DNA from: Capniomyces stellatus
Taxonomy: Eukaryota; Kickxellomycota; Harpellomycetes; Harpellales; Legeriomycetaceae
NCBI GenBank assembly: GCA_001661515.1
Contig: LUVW01000002.1
Coordinates: forward strand, 999,850-1,063,849
Length of the DNA stretch: 64,000 nucleotides
Direction: 5' to 3'
Shown here piece by piece: positions 1-12,127 of this stretch. The number at the start of each line of letters is the position of its first letter. Position 1 is the stretch's first letter. The notes beneath the pieces are model-generated. The model searched no databases and was not told the DNA's origin. It saw only the letters and a program-made list of their open reading frames with translations. The position numbers were made by a program, and so were the translations under genes.

Positions 1-1746
1 GCACCGCTTGACCAGGCCGAGATCCAGAACGCAGGCGAGTCGGCCGACACGCTGGTCACAGTATTGGCGCTCAATCGGTACAAGCCACCAAGAAGCGATC
101 GGAGGCGGTCAATGTCTACAACCAACCTGCTAGACTCTATGAACAACCAGCAGGTGCCAAAATCACTTGCAATGAGCCCAACAACACCAAATTCGGCTCT
201 GACTCAGGTATCCAACTCCTTTGAAAAGCCCAGAGAAACGCCCTTCAGTTCCCAGGAAACATTCACCGCGCAACACCACCCAACCATCCGCGCACTGTCC
301 ATCAAAAAGTCGTTTAGTAATAACAACAGCAACAATTCCTTTGGCTCAAGCTTCATGACCAACTCTCCAGCCTTGCCAATGTCCAAGGTCTCCAGAATGT
401 TTTCAGGAAACTCGGCTCAAACAAACGACCCAAATGCCGCCATCTCAATGCCACTGGTTCTGCCTCCACCGCTAAGAACCCACGTGATAGTTTTGCAGCA
501 TCCAAGCTCAAGTTCCAGACGCTTTTTTGTCAACTCTCTCAAAGAAGCGCAGAAACAGTCCAAGCAAGCAGAACCCACCCTGCCCACCTTTGCATCAAAC
601 TTTGATTTCGTCGAACCAAATAGCACCAATTCTTACCAAAACCAGTTCAATCAGTTTGGAGGCTCTGGAAACAGCTCTGGGTTCAACTCTGGGTTCAATT
701 CTGGGTTCAACTCTGACTATGATGATGAGGATGAGGATGGCGACGATGATGACGATGATGACGAGTACGATCAGAACAGTAGAGTCCATGTTAGGGACAG
801 TGGAAGTGGCGTTAGTAATGTTCACGTCCGAGACCGCAGCGATAGCGACCACATCATTACTGGAAGTAGAAGTGAAGAGGGCAGTACGAGTAGCCAAAGG
901 TCTGGCGCTCATACAAGCGTACAAAGTGAAAACACTGGGTCTCTTTCTGGCTATAACGAAGCCCACAACGATGCAAACTCCGACTCGCTCAACAGCTCTG
1001 GGTCACAGATGAACCTCGAGAAGTACAGCTTGGCATCAACCCCAATAATATTACAGCAAGCAAGTCCATCCACCAACATCAACAACTACACCAATACCAA
1101 CGTTAACGCGAACGATCACAAAGCCCAAGGTACCTCTTACCTCATTGACGATAAAAACTCTGTTGGAGGCTACAATTCTGCCAAAAGTGGCAGCCATATA
1201 AACCACCACCTTTTACATCGCGTTGCCAACTATTCTAGCAGCGGTGCCAGGTCGCGTAGTCGCTCGAGTAGCCATGGCAAAGCCCAGACGAAATCAAGAG
1301 ATAACAACACCAACCCAACCGAATCCCAACCAAAACCCAACCATGCTCCCACCCAGTCCCCAACTTCAAATCCAAACCCAAACCCAACTACCACAAAACC
1401 CGCGTCACCAGCCGTTAAGCCTTCCAACTCCAATACCAAAACCAACGCAAAGTTAAGTTTGGATATGGATTTTCATGACTTGTACGATCATAACACCTCC
1501 TATATACCAAGATCATCGAGCCCAAGTGTAAAGAATAACAACAACAACAATAGCAGCAGCAACAACAGCAACAGCTCTTTGTATACAGGCTCTCCTATAA
1601 TCAACAAGTTTGGCGCTAATCATATCAATACCTCTGCAGATTATTCAAACAGGAGCCCGCTTAGAACCAAACCTACTGGGTCACCTATTTTTCAACATGA
1701 AAAGTCCGCCCCACTTCCTTTTAGCACCTACCCTTCAAAACGTTAA
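1..1746 (+). CDS. C-terminal part of a Ser/Asn-rich low-complexity protein, 5' end outside the window
   Basis: Frame 1 is open from the first base of the window to a TAA at 1744-1746, so the gene begins upstream; no ATG is needed here and the real start is not visible. The visible 581 residues start with a GC-richer, probably folded stretch (about residues 1-35, ending in a basic SDRRRS patch) and then become disordered: Asn/Ser runs, an acidic Asp/Glu tract near residues 238-258, an RSRSRSSSH patch, and a Pro/Asn/Thr stretch near residue 460. Such tails are common in fungal signalling or cytoskeletal regulators, with many Ser-Pro sites that could be phosphorylated. I do not recognise the family. 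No intron signal is needed to keep the frame open. The gene is convergent with the calcipressin gene. Confidence 0.8.
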   Translation, partial: APLDQAEIQNAGESADTLVTVLALNRYKPPRSDRRRSMSTTNLLDSMNNQQVPKSLAMSPTTPNSALTQVSNSFEKPRETPFSSQETFTAQHHPTIRALSIKKSFSNNNSNNSFGSSFMTNSPALPMSKVSRMFSGNSAQTNDPNAAISMPLVLPPPLRTHVIVLQHPSSSSRRFFVNSLKEAQKQSKQAEPTLPTFASNFDFVEPNSTNSYQNQFNQFGGSGNSSGFNSGFNSGFNSDYDDEDEDGDDDDDDDEYDQNSRVHVRDSGSGVSNVHVRDRSDSDHIITGSRSEEGSTSSQRSGAHTSVQSENTGSLSGYNEAHNDANSDSLNSSGSQMNLEKYSLASTPIILQQASPSTNINNYTNTNVNANDHKAQGTSYLIDDKNSVGGYNSAKSGSHINHHLLHRVANYSSSGARSRSRSSSHGKAQTKSRDNNTNPTESQPKPNHAPTQSPTSNPNPNPTTTKPASPAVKPSNSNTKTNAKLSLDMDFHDLYDHNTSYIPRSSSPSVKNNNNNNSSSNNSNSSLYTGSPIINKFGANHINTSADYSNRSPLRTKPTGSPIFQHEKSAPLPFSTYPSKR

Positions 1747-2459
1747 TATCCGATCTCCATCTATTTAGATCGTTGCGTTTTAAGTTGCCAAGTTTATTTG
1801 TCTTGTGGAGATATGTTCGGTTTGGTTTGGTATGTTGGCTTCAATGTATTTATTATTTGTATCCAAACTCTCTCTCTCCCTCTCCCCCCCCTCCTTTTTT
1901 TTATTATCATTATTATACTATACCCTACTTTGCATTATATTAGATACACATACTTGAACTTCTTATCTTTATTGTTATTTTCCTTACATGTTATAGCCAA
2001 TTTTACACTTAATACTATCATTTTATTTATTTTTATTTTATTTTTTTTTGCTCTCCATACAATCATTTTCAATTTTTTATATATAGAACTATAATAATAA
2101 TAATAATAATATAAAATACTTGCTTTGTAATCACTCAACACTTGAATAATTAATTAATAATCGATATTATACACGAACCCCCCCCCCCCCAAGTTGGCTC
2201 TTTGAATTTGGCTTTAAAAATATTTTAAAAAATAAACACTATGGCATGTACTTTGTGAAAGTATGTCTGGTATGTGGTCTAGTGCGGTTAAGGAGTGAAT
2301 GAGAATACAAAACATTTGTTTATCACCCAGCTATATAGTTTACAATTGGTGCTGGTGGTTTTCAGGAAATAAGTAGCAAAGAAAGTGCGACTTTGGTGGT
2401 TTGGAAAAAAGAAAAAAAGGGCCTTCAACTCCACAATGTATAGTGTGCCTAGTGTACAG
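1747..2459. other. Intergenic region between convergent genes
   Basis: This holds the two facing 3' untranslated regions. It is strongly AT-rich and carries a run of 8 C (1884-1891), an ATA/TAA microsatellite near 2093-2111 and a run of 13 C (2178-2190). No coding exon or RNA gene is supported. Confidence 0.7.
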
Positions 2460-3476
2460 TTAAAAAAAGTCCTGGTATATTGTTGGAGGTGCACAGGTCT
2501 TTGGAATTGGTGTAACGGGTCTATCGGCCAAGTTGTTTTCAAACATGTCAACACGCATTTGGTTTCCGCTCATACCAGCAGAGCTGTTTTTGTTCAGGGT
2601 AGTTGTGGCATCAACATCCTTTGATCTTGCCATAGTTTGTTCGTAATCTTCAATAATAAATATTGGCACTTTAGCCCGCCCACTGTTTTTTCTTTTCTTT
2701 CCCATGCTAGCCTCGTTTGTTGTTGGTGAGTTTGACAGTTCCGGACTTGCTGAGCTGGACCCGCTATTATCACCACCGTACTTGTTGCTTGGAAGATCAG
2801 CGGCCTGTGATTGAACCCAACTCTCGACAAATCCAGCTTTGTCTGCTGAGTTTGTAGACCCATCCAACATAAACCCGTCATCAATATCATCCAGCAAGTT
2901 CATTTTATCCGGCTGCTTCTTTATCTTCTTGCTGCTCTCTCCCTCTCCCCCCTCACTAAGTTTGTCCAACTTTTCAAAATCAAAATCCGCCATACTAACA
3001 ACACTCTCTACATCATCCATATTAAGCGCATACGACCCACACGACAACTCCACAAGAGCCTTCATCAAGTTGCTGTCCATATGATCTCGCGTTGGCGACG
3101 ACTCTACCGTTTGCTCCCAGCCCACCGTAGGCGAACCAGGCGGCGAAATTAACATCAATCTCTCTGCTTTTGGAACCTGCAAAAAATTGTTTTCTGCATA
3201 TGACAAGGGCGTGTGCATTGAATACAACAAACGCAGCTTGTTTCCCTTGCCATCTATATCATACCCATTGTACTTTTTCTGAATTCTCATTGATTCTGCC
3301 GTTGTTTCAAAAACTGCCAAACACCGTGCAAAACTCTTGAGCTTGGAAAAGTGATGAATCCTCGTTTCCTTCTTCAGCAGCTCATGAACGAGATCCGCGG
3401 CGCTGTCGCTATAGTCTTTAAATAAAATTATAAGACTGTTGGTGCCCTCCACTATTGATTTGTCACCAAGCCTCAT
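2460..3476 (-). CDS. RCN1: Calcipressin (RCAN/Rcn1), regulator of calcineurin
   Basis: Single-exon gene of 338 residues. Calcipressins bind the phosphatase calcineurin and inhibit or facilitate it depending on phosphorylation. The N-terminal 90 residues match the RRM-like fold of the family (LIILFKDYSDSAADL through LRLLYSMHTPLSY). The family hallmark SPPGSP, followed by VGW, is at about residues 111-119. A PIFIIED segment near residue 271 resembles the calcineurin docking motif PxIxIT in a variant form. The region between is longer than in animal RCAN (about 200-250 residues in total) and includes acidic and Ser/Asn-rich spacers and a basic GKKRKNSGR patch. The ATG is preceded on the coding strand by a purine-rich GAAA-repeat leader. 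The family call is firm from SPPGSP plus the RRM-like start; the docking-motif assignment is inference. Confidence 0.9.
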   Translation of the reverse strand: MRLGDKSIVEGTNSLIILFKDYSDSAADLVHELLKKETRIHHFSKLKSFARCLAVFETTAESMRIQKKYNGYDIDGKGNKLRLLYSMHTPLSYAENNFLQVPKAERLMLISPPGSPTVGWEQTVESSPTRDHMDSNLMKALVELSCGSYALNMDDVESVVSMADFDFEKLDKLSEGGEGESSKKIKKQPDKMNLLDDIDDGFMLDGSTNSADKAGFVESWVQSQAADLPSNKYGGDNSGSSSASPELSNSPTTNEASMGKKRKNSGRAKVPIFIIEDYEQTMARSKDVDATTTLNKNSSAGMSGNQMRVDMFENNLADRPVTPIPKTCAPPTIYQDFF

Positions 3477-4436
3477 TTTTCTCTCTCTCCTATTTCTTTT
3501 TCTTTCTTTCTTTCTTTTCTAAAACTGAATTTGGATTTGGATTCGCGTTTCCCTTATAAAACGTGGCAGTTGTGCCTGTGAAGTGTATATTTTATAGAGT
3601 TGCTTCTATTTACGACCTTGTCTACGCCTGGTTCCCAAAGTTATAATACTGAATTGTTGAATGTTTTTTTATTTTAGACTCTTGAATATCGGTCGTCTTG
3701 AGTATAGTAATTTGTGTTTCTCAACTCTAATTTAGTTGGAGCTGTGTTGATTTAGGTACTGTCTACTAATACTGGCTTTATTGTTGTGTGTCAGCTTATC
3801 TTATGTATTGTTAAGTATGTATATTTGTATCTTTTTTTTGTTTTATTCAAGCCAGTTTTTTTTAAAAAAAAGGCATTTTTAATTACCATTACTATACAAA
3901 CTTAATTGCGATAATGCAATAATTTCCGCCTCTTCTATTCGCCTGGCACGCTTTTTGTTTTTTAAAAAAAATTATAAAAAAATAACAACTTGATTTCAGT
4001 AATAATAATAAAAACAACTCGATTTAAAGTAGATTAACATGGCTTTATTTTTTTTTTTACTTTTTACCTTTAAAAAAAGTATTTCAGACTCAAATTATTA
4101 ATGCTATTAGGTTGGTTAATTGACCTTGGTTTATTTAGAAATCGTGTACCTTGTTCTTGATTTGGGTTTGAACTTTTTTTCTCTCTTTCCCAGCCAAATA
4201 TACCTTCCTCTCCTTCCACCATATTTGCATTTGTAGTGCAAGCTCAAAATATTACTTGTTTACCAAAGTTTTTTTCTTTTTGCCTTTAATTTTACTCGCT
4301 CACAAGAACAAAATACTAGTCAAACGTCAAGCCTATATAAACAGAATTACACAACATTCTTTCTGGGGTTTTGGGTTGAGATAGTGCGTTGTCCTCAACC
4401 GCCATTTAGGGGCATATTATTATTGTTATTGCGTCT

Positions 4437-4470
<34 letters not shown>

Positions 4471-6853
4471 NNNNNNNNNCCCCCCCCCCCCCCCTCCCTC
4501 CTCCCCTCCACTTTCTAATAAGACTGATAAATACTCGCTTTACCTTAGAGACAACACCAATGGCTATTTAATAGGAGGGTGATACTATTTGCTCGGCTTG
4601 ACTTTGAGGTGCATGAAATCTGAGATTTAAATTCATGCAGCTTTCAGATGCAGTAGCACAGTCAATAGGCCGAAATCAGCCTTTGTAATGTTTATATTTC
4701 CTAGCACTTAATCCACCAACAAAATAACTAAAGTCCAATAGCCAATAGACATATCTAAAAAACGTCTAGGATCAACACCAAGTTTTCTATATAACAAACA
4801 CAAATGACGAGATATGGAGATTATTTTTACTGTATCGATTTTTTGATTGAAATTTGGTGTTCATTTTTATAAATCGTTTGATTAAACATAGACTGACGGT
4901 ATGAATCGGAAATACTGAGCTTCGATATCCATACTGTCTGACAAGAAAAAGAACAGCGTCACAGTAGCATGTTGGTGTATTTTCCAACTGCACATATTCG
5001 AGGATATCATAGCTTTGGGGTCAGTTGTAAATAATACTTGTTGGCTCTAATAAACCCAATAAACATATACCGGTTCTATAAGTCTACACATACTATTATT
5101 AGTGATTATATTATCCACCAAATGAATTGCAATTAACACCTTGTTTGTGATCAATAAGGGTGTTGAAAATAATACTCAAGTAAAGTCAGCTTAGCTACTG
5201 TGTTATTGAATATTGTCATAAAACTCACTCCAAGACGAGGAAAAAAAGGTCATCTTTACTTTTTTGGTTTGTGTTTGTGGATGAGGGTACCCACCACGTT
5301 GATTTTTTATTGTTTGGAGAGGAGCAGTGTATCTCTTACACACTTTGTGCTCACTCAATTTTTGTTTACAATTTTAAAGTGGCGATTTTCAATCCACGTT
5401 TTTTTTGTTTAAAAAAAAAAAAAAGTAAATGTTTTCTAGCTCAACTCCAACTCGGTATGAATAGTTTTTAAAGAGAAAGAGTACTTTTACACACCCCCCC
5501 AAGCCCAAGTAATGTTTGAATGAGCCTTATACAACTATTATTGATTGATATTCTCATAAAAAACAAACTCCTTAAAGTTTCAATAAGGAAAATACTTCAC
5601 CAGATAATTGGTAGTAGTTGAGCCACAATGATCAAATAAACAAATGGTTGGTAATTGGATTTTATTTAATTTATTGCTTGACAAAATTGCGATCTGATCA
5701 AAGTTCCGATAGCTCTAATCAAAATTTCATTAACATTGTGGCAAAGATAAACAAAGAAAATTAGTTATAATTCAATAGCAATAAAAAACATTGGTTATAC
5801 ACTATGGACGAAACGAAGAAAGAAAAAAAACTAAAAAAAAGCCACATAAACACGCGCCAAGCGCTAGAATATATATAACAAGACTAGTATCAAGGATATT
5901 AGGACTTGGTTGGTAAAGTGTCGCCAATAGCACTATTGATGTTTTTGTGGGTTTAAGATACAGCACTAAATACACATTCAATAAAGCCCAAACGAGTGTT
6001 AGCCAGGTTTTGAAAGGCACAACTTTGAATTGTTTTATTCAGGCTGATTTGTTGTAAACAAACACTGGCCAAAGTTGGAGCAAATGGGAGAAAAGAAGGA
6101 ATAGTTAACCCCCAAATATAACATAACGCCCAATTCTCTACCCAAGTAAACAAACGGCACAGTTTGAATATACCATATACTTGTGGAATAGAAATAATGA
6201 TGTCATGAGTTGTTTTTCGGAATAAACTAGTAAAGTGGGCTGTAAAGAGCTGTGCCAATAAAACAATGGTTTACTTTGTGGTACTTGTTATAGGAGTATC
6301 GGAAACATGGTATATATACAATACTGTATTTCCAACACAATAGTACTTGTGTTTTTGTTAATAAGAATAAAGTAAATCAAGAGTTCTTTGCAAAAAAAAA
6401 AAAATCCACAAAAAAAATCCTTTAGCTCCAAGACCTTTAAATACATATAACCACGCAAGAAAACATTCCGAAAAAGCTGATTGAGGTTTTATTTGGAAAC
6501 AACTCTAACTCTACAAGAACTTTACATTTGATTTATATAAACTTACTAGAGAGAAATCAATCAATATCATTAGAAGGCATTTGATACGAGGTGTATAGTG
6601 GGTCAGAAAAATTACTAAGCGTATACAAGTAACCAGACATATCTGCTGCTGTAGAAAACTATTTCATAGGTAAGCGCAAATATAAATGTTAAAAGTTGGT
6701 GTAAAATTGATCAACTACTTTAAAGACTTGTATCATGTGTTAGCTTGGTGTAAGAGAGCTTATTTCAGTACATGCTTATCTAATGTTACATTACTGGTAA
6801 AAAAAATATGGTGTAGATAGGAGTTGAGTGTACAAAACAAGCAAGTAAAAAAA
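3477..6853. other. Long intergenic region with no supported gene
   Basis: About 3.4 kb of AT-rich sequence between the divergent calcipressin and C2H2 genes. It starts with a CTTT repeat (3503-3520), which is the calcipressin leader on the minus strand. It contains a poly-C tract broken by an assembly gap near 4441-4494, several poly-A/T runs, a 7-C run at 5494-5500 and a 9-bp inverted repeat (5622-5630 with 5734-5742). Short open frames near 4.8, 5.3 and 6.0-6.2 kb lack family resemblance and splice partners and look random. Confidence 0.6.
4471..4479. other. Assembly gap (9 N) inside a poly-C tract
   Basis: Nine N sit inside an uninterrupted C run from 4441 to 4494. The homopolymer length is therefore not reliable. 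Confidence 0.95.
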
Positions 6854-8930
6854 ATGGAAAGCAACATGGAGTTTTCAGATTTGGGCATTTCAAATTTTCT
6901 TGATTGCAACAGTCTAAAGGATTACAGGACCACGGACAACAACCAGTCAAGTCTGGATATAAACTCGTTTTTTACCAAAAGCAGCAAGATTGACTTTAGC
7001 TTTACAAACACCAATGTCCTGAATGAAGGGTCAGATGACTTATCATCGTACCCCAGTTTAGATTTGGCAAATATGGACAGTAAAAAGCTAGAAAACGCAT
7101 TTCTAAGCAATAGTCCGGCCAAAAAAATCGATACATTAAATGCACAGGAGCCCAAACCAGCAGAAGTAGGGGTTTGCAATACTCAAAATGATAGCAAAAG
7201 TGCTGAAAGCGAAGAAGAAGGTACAAAAACAAGCCCAACATCAGGTTCAAAAACATCCAATTCCAGCTCGACGGACGGAGAAAAGGAGGTAATAAAATAT
7301 AACTGCGAGTATTGCAACAAGTCATTCACCAGGCCATCGTCATTGACAATACATGTGTACACACACACGGGGGAAAAGCCACACGAATGTACATTCCCAG
7401 GGTGCGTAAAAAGGTTTTCGGTTTTGAGCAATCTGAGAAGGCATCTAAAGTTGCACAAAAACCAGCAAAATATGATGTACAACTCGTATGGGCTTGGAGC
7501 GCGACCAGCGCAGTATCAATTTGGTTTATATGGGGGATATGGAAGAGTTGGCACCAGTTCGTTGGCAGCAATGTCAAACGGGTCAAAAGCACAAGGCTCG
7601 TTTATACTCCCTAAAGAGTACCCCATAAACCAAATATACTCCAGTCCAGTTTTCTATGACACGCAGGGAATGATAAACACCAACTACCTCATACCCAACG
7701 ACAAGAGATTGGTAAAAATGGGTAGGGATGGTAGTAGTCTGGGCTATGGGCTGGTCGATACTGGGTTGGATAGGGAAGGATTTAAGCAGGAGAACAGAAG
7801 CATGCCAAATATGTGCTTGGAGGATAAGTCTAGAATCACGCAGTTTATTTCGGAGCCCAAGTACAGAAGCAGGAGGCTGGATATTATAGACCACAACAAG
7901 ATGGTATACCAGAACAGCAGTATGGCTCAATTCAATAAGCCTGAAAGGAGTGTTAGAGACGGCGCAGTGGATACTGACTGTTTTTCTGCTGGAAACGCAG
8001 AAGCAAATCTTAGCAATACCTTTAGCAACATCAACAGCATCAACCAAGCACTAGGACTGACCATGGGGAGTCAAAAGAGTATTGGTATGAAAAATCAGTT
8101 TGTGAATGCACTGAGTAGGGATACCGAGAATACACAGGACATGCTAAAAGAGCAAATTGAATGGAGCGAGTTAAACAAATTTTTGCAAAACAATGGCGTC
8201 AACAATCAGCCAAAAAACGAACAAAGCGGTGCCTCAGCCATAGGCACTGGTGCGGGCTATGTACAAAACAGGAAAAATAAGCGAGATTTAGCGCAGATAG
8301 ATGGATCCAACATATGCGTGGATATGTTGAGTCAGGGACTAGACAAACAGGACAACTCTGTTATTGTTAAAAAGATTAAATCCGACCACACAAGTGCCCT
8401 GCCTATAGCGATGAGCAACAACGCTATATTTGCTAATCAAAACGCTGGTCAGAGTTCTGAGCCAGCTGTGAACATCAACGGTAGCAATAACAATGGGTTT
8501 GACGGCTTGTTGGTCAACCTCACTCAACTAGATGGAATTGAAAATGGTAAGTTGAATTATCATACTAAACTAAAAACTAAAAAAAAGTAAACATATCAAC
8601 TTGGTTGTTGGGATGTATGTGTGGATATGTATTTTTATTATTTTTGTAAATTATTAACCGATTATTTGCATCAAAATAATGATAATAGACGAGTGGATTA
8701 AAAACATGGTATTGAATCAGCCAGACTTGATGTATACCTTGGGAAACCCGCTAGAAAATATGCCAAGCGATCCAAATTCAATTACAGTTTCAACTGGAGG
8801 CAATTTCCAAGCACATTCAAATACACAGCCACAAATAAACACAAACTTCCAACAAAACAAAAGCCAGACGTTGCTAGAGGATAACCAGTTATCCATTTTG
8901 CAGGAATTGTTTGGAGGCAGCTACAACTAA
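6854..8930 (+). CDS. C2H2 zinc-finger transcription factor, two exons
   Basis: Exons 6854-8546 and 8689-8930 give 644 residues. The donor at 8547 is GTAAGT and the acceptor AG is at 8687-8688; the split codon G|AC keeps the frame into LNQPDLMYTLG and the stop. Two adjacent C2H2 fingers lie near residues 150-205. The first has CEYC with HVYTH, the standard linker THTGEKPHEC joins them, and the second has the C-x4-C form (CTFPGC) with RFSVLSNLRRHLKLH. This finger pair is typical of fungal DNA-binding regulators. The rest is Ser/Asn/Gln-rich and disordered, with an acidic, hydrophobic N-terminus that could act in activation. I start at 6854 because the frame has no ATG further upstream; the next ATG, 15 bases downstream, is also possible. 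The target genes cannot be inferred. Confidence 0.88.
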
Positions 8931-9504
8931 CCACTTCAAATGTACAGGGAAAACACACTCAAACATCGTTTATCTTTTTATTTGTTTTTTTTTCTTATTC
9001 AAGAAAAAGCAAATCGCATTTCAATTAAACCATAGATTTTTTTTTAACTTCATTTACAAAAGAACAGGATTCTTACTAGCCTACATGTACACCACTCAAC
9101 AAAAAACCAACCGCATTTACTGTTTATACTTTCAACTTTACTATTAATTATTTTTTTAAACAACTTTTACAAGCTATTTGTACTTTTTTTTTTTTTTTTA
9201 AATTTCAATTGAGCCAAAAAGTTTAATTTCGAAAACAATGAACATTTTTAGCAGTTTAGCAACCAGAATTAGTTGATGAATTGGGATTATACAATTACGC
9301 AGCAAGATAAATATACGTTAAAAGGTATTAGTTTTTCATTTTTTTTTTCTTAGTGCAAACGAGGTGCTACAGAAAAACCTGACATAATTTCTAATGGAGA
9401 ATATACACTATACTTCAAGCTGGGCTAGTGATGAAAGCAGGACCCAAAGGCGGGGGGTTGCTAGAGGACATATACGTGTGTGTATAAAGAGTGATTGAGT
9501 CTAG
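8931..9504. other. Intergenic region between convergent genes
   Basis: AT-rich facing 3' untranslated regions with long T runs near 9188-9200 and 9341-9350. Nothing else is recognised. Confidence 0.65.
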
Positions 9505-11429
9505 CTAGACAAGTCTGGAGCTGATTCCACAAGAGCTGAGGTGTTTTTTTACATCAATAATCTCGACTTCGTTTCTGTGGAAGATGCCAGCAGCCAAGAC
9601 AGCGTCAGCTTTAGCAACTTTGACGGCATCAACGAAATGTTGGGGGATTCCAGCACCGCTTGAGGCAATTACAGGAATAGAAACAGCATCCTTTACGTGT
9701 TTGATCAGTTCAAGGTCATACCCAGAGTTAGAGCCGTCCTTGTCAATGCAGTTCAGCAGCAACTCACCAGCACCAAGGGCCTGGACAGAGGTGGCGAGCT
9801 GGATAACGTCAAAGTCACGGGCCTCGCGACCACCCTTGACAGTTACTTGGAACCAACAAAATGGTTCGTTGTTTGGGCCAGGAGTGGAGGTTTTAATTGT
9901 TGCGTGGGTGGTGTCTTTGGGGGAGTTTACATAGACGCGTTTAGGGTCTACTGAGACGACAACAGCTTGGGATCCGTACCTTTCAGAGATCTGTTCAATT
10001 GAGCTTGACTTGTCTAGAGTGCAGTTGGAGCTGAGGTAGTTTTCAGCCGAGTAAACAGCGTCGGAGCCAATGGAGATTTTGTCGGCGCCAGCTTGGAAGT
10101 ACAAGTCGGCGACTTGAACAGCAGAGTAATAGATGTTGGTTTCAGGGTCTGTTAGTGCGCGGATTCCCCCGCCAACAGTCATGGGAACAAATATGGTTTT
10201 TGAGGCGAGCCGCAAAATCTCAAGCATTGGAGTGTCGTTTACCGGAATGTCGCGGAAACTGGTAATGTTCAAAAACGTGATTTCGTCAGCACCGCTTTTG
10301 TAGTAGCGTTCGGCAAGAACAACAGGTAGACCTAGGTTGCGGACATTGTTGGAGCCATGAGTTTCGCGGACATCATATTGGTCACCCTTTGTAACAACCA
10401 GGTCCCCATCATCATTTGCTCTCACATCCATACAGGCAATGACACGTGTGGTGGAGCTGGAGACTACATCATTTGGCGCCAAGATGCTTGTGCACTGGCT
10501 GTTTGGCTGTTTGGGCCTGGAGTGTTTGATGAACTGATCCAAAACTGCTAGCCCTGAAGTTCCTGACTTTTCTGGGTGGAACTGTGTTGCAAAGATGTTG
10601 TCTTTCCAAACCGAGCTAATAAATGTCTCGTCTCCATATCGTGAGGCACTGTAGACAAACTCTTCTTGGGTCGCGCTTCCATCATATGGCACGGCGTAAG
10701 AGTGCACAAAATAAAACGACTCGTTCTTGCCATAGTCATAAACCACCTCTTCAGGTGCTATGTTCTGCACAATTGAGGCCGAGTTCCACCCAATGTTTGG
10801 CACAGATTTTGTGCTCGAGTTGAATTTGGTTACTCGCCCCTTTAGGATCCCCAGTCCTGGCTCTGAAGGCGATTCATCTGATCCTTCAAACAGAACCTGC
10901 ATCCCAACACAAATCCCAAGAATGGGTTTGCCAGATTCAAGAAACTTTTTCAAAGGCTCAATAAGCCCCTTGTTTCTTAATTCTTCCATAGCATGGCCAA
11001 AAGCTCCTACTCCTGGGAAAATGATTTTCTACATTTTTGTATTTGTTTTCATGATTATCACTCATTATACTTTTTGTTAAACGCCCCCACCACCCAAATA
11101 TATGGCAAGTTTTTTGTTGTTTGTTGCTTCATTAATCAAACAAGACCGCAGTGTTGGATATATCTTGTTAAAGCAACTATTAAAACAACCTAGTGCTAAT
11201 TCAAATATTATATTAAAACAAGGTTAAATTCATAATAAAAAAAAACAATGTAGTAATAAAAAACACGCTAATGGCATAGAACCTGACTTACCTTGGCATT
11301 GTCAAAATCTTCAATCTTGTTGATTAGTTGGATTTTATGACCTAGTGTGCTAACTGCATTCATCACGCTTCTTGCATTACCTGCGCCATAATCGAGTAGG
11401 TACAACCCTTGATCCAACAATTCGCTCAT
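9505..11429 (-). CDS. HIS7: Imidazole glycerol phosphate synthase (bifunctional HIS7), two exons
   Basis: Exon 1 is 11292-11429 and exon 2 is 9505-11028, giving 553 residues, close to yeast His7 (552). The enzyme makes imidazole glycerol phosphate and AICAR from PRFAR and glutamine, step five of histidine synthesis. The N-terminal half is the glutaminase: LLDYGAGNARSV at the start, PGVGAFGHAM, the nucleophile Cys in GICVGMQ, and the His/Glu of QFHPEKSG. The C-terminal half is the HisF (beta/alpha)8 cyclase: ACMDVRANDDGD, VGGGIR, KISIGSDAV, VSVDPKRVYV and ASSGAG, with the acidic residues expected for cyclase catalysis. The intron is phase 0 after codon 46 and has a GTAAGT donor. The fused two-domain form is usual in fungi and plants. 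The call is secure. Confidence 0.97.
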
Positions 11430-12127
11430 TTGTGAAATGTAAATCTATATATACTAATGTAGAAGCTAGTATTTCTCTTGCTTAATGGAATACGTCCTGC
11501 GAAAATTTATTGAAGTGAAAGGTGAGTGATTTGTCTACCTGCTTTATATCTTTGTGTTTTCTTTGTGTTCAACTAGTCAAAACAAAAATATATTTTTTTT
11601 AGAGGTAAATTTTAGTGCTTGGTATTTTTTTTAAACCGAGAATTTGGATTAATCAATAAAATCAAAAACAATCGATTAAAAAAAATTTAAAAAAAAAACA
11701 ACTGATAAGTTTCAAGGTTTTTTTTGCTAATTGTTGGGTTAGTTGTTTGGATTAAAATCTTTGTGTAATAATTCATTTATTTGCATAGATAATAACAATA
11801 ATAAATAATCAAGGTTGTTAATTATGTGATTTCAAAATTAGTCATCATGATTCTTTAAGAGTTAACAACAAAAACTTTGAATCGTGACAATATTAGTAAC
11901 AAAACTTTAGATCGAGTCTTTCACTTCCACCCATCCCCTAAACCAGAATTAAAGACAAATGTAGCGGATAATTCTTATTAACCAAACCAAACCAAACCAA
12001 ACCAAAAAAAAAGAGTGGATACCAAAACACCAAAATTACATTGCAAAAATAAATAAATTATAATAAGAGAAGTTGGTAAAATAAGGAAAGAAAAAAAAAA
12101 GAGGAAAAACTATGTCTGAAACTAGAG
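11430..12127. other. Intergenic region 5' of HIS7 and 3' of the C2CD5-like gene
   Basis: AT-rich spacer holding the HIS7 promoter and the 3' end of the next gene. An ACCAA pentamer is repeated five times at 11981-12005. No gene is seen. Confidence 0.6.

Noticed and set aside
4380..4500. Poly-C tract considered as telomeric or rDNA-like sequence
   Set aside because: No hexamer telomere repeat is present and ordinary sequence continues on both sides.
5622..5742. 9-bp inverted repeat GCCACAATG / CATTGTGGC as a structured RNA
   Set aside because: Only one short helix with a long AT-rich loop; such a match can arise by chance in 3.4 kb.
4787..6258. Minus-strand open frames of 68 to 101 codons
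   Set aside because: No family resemblance, no splice partners, and lengths expected by chance in AT-rich DNA.
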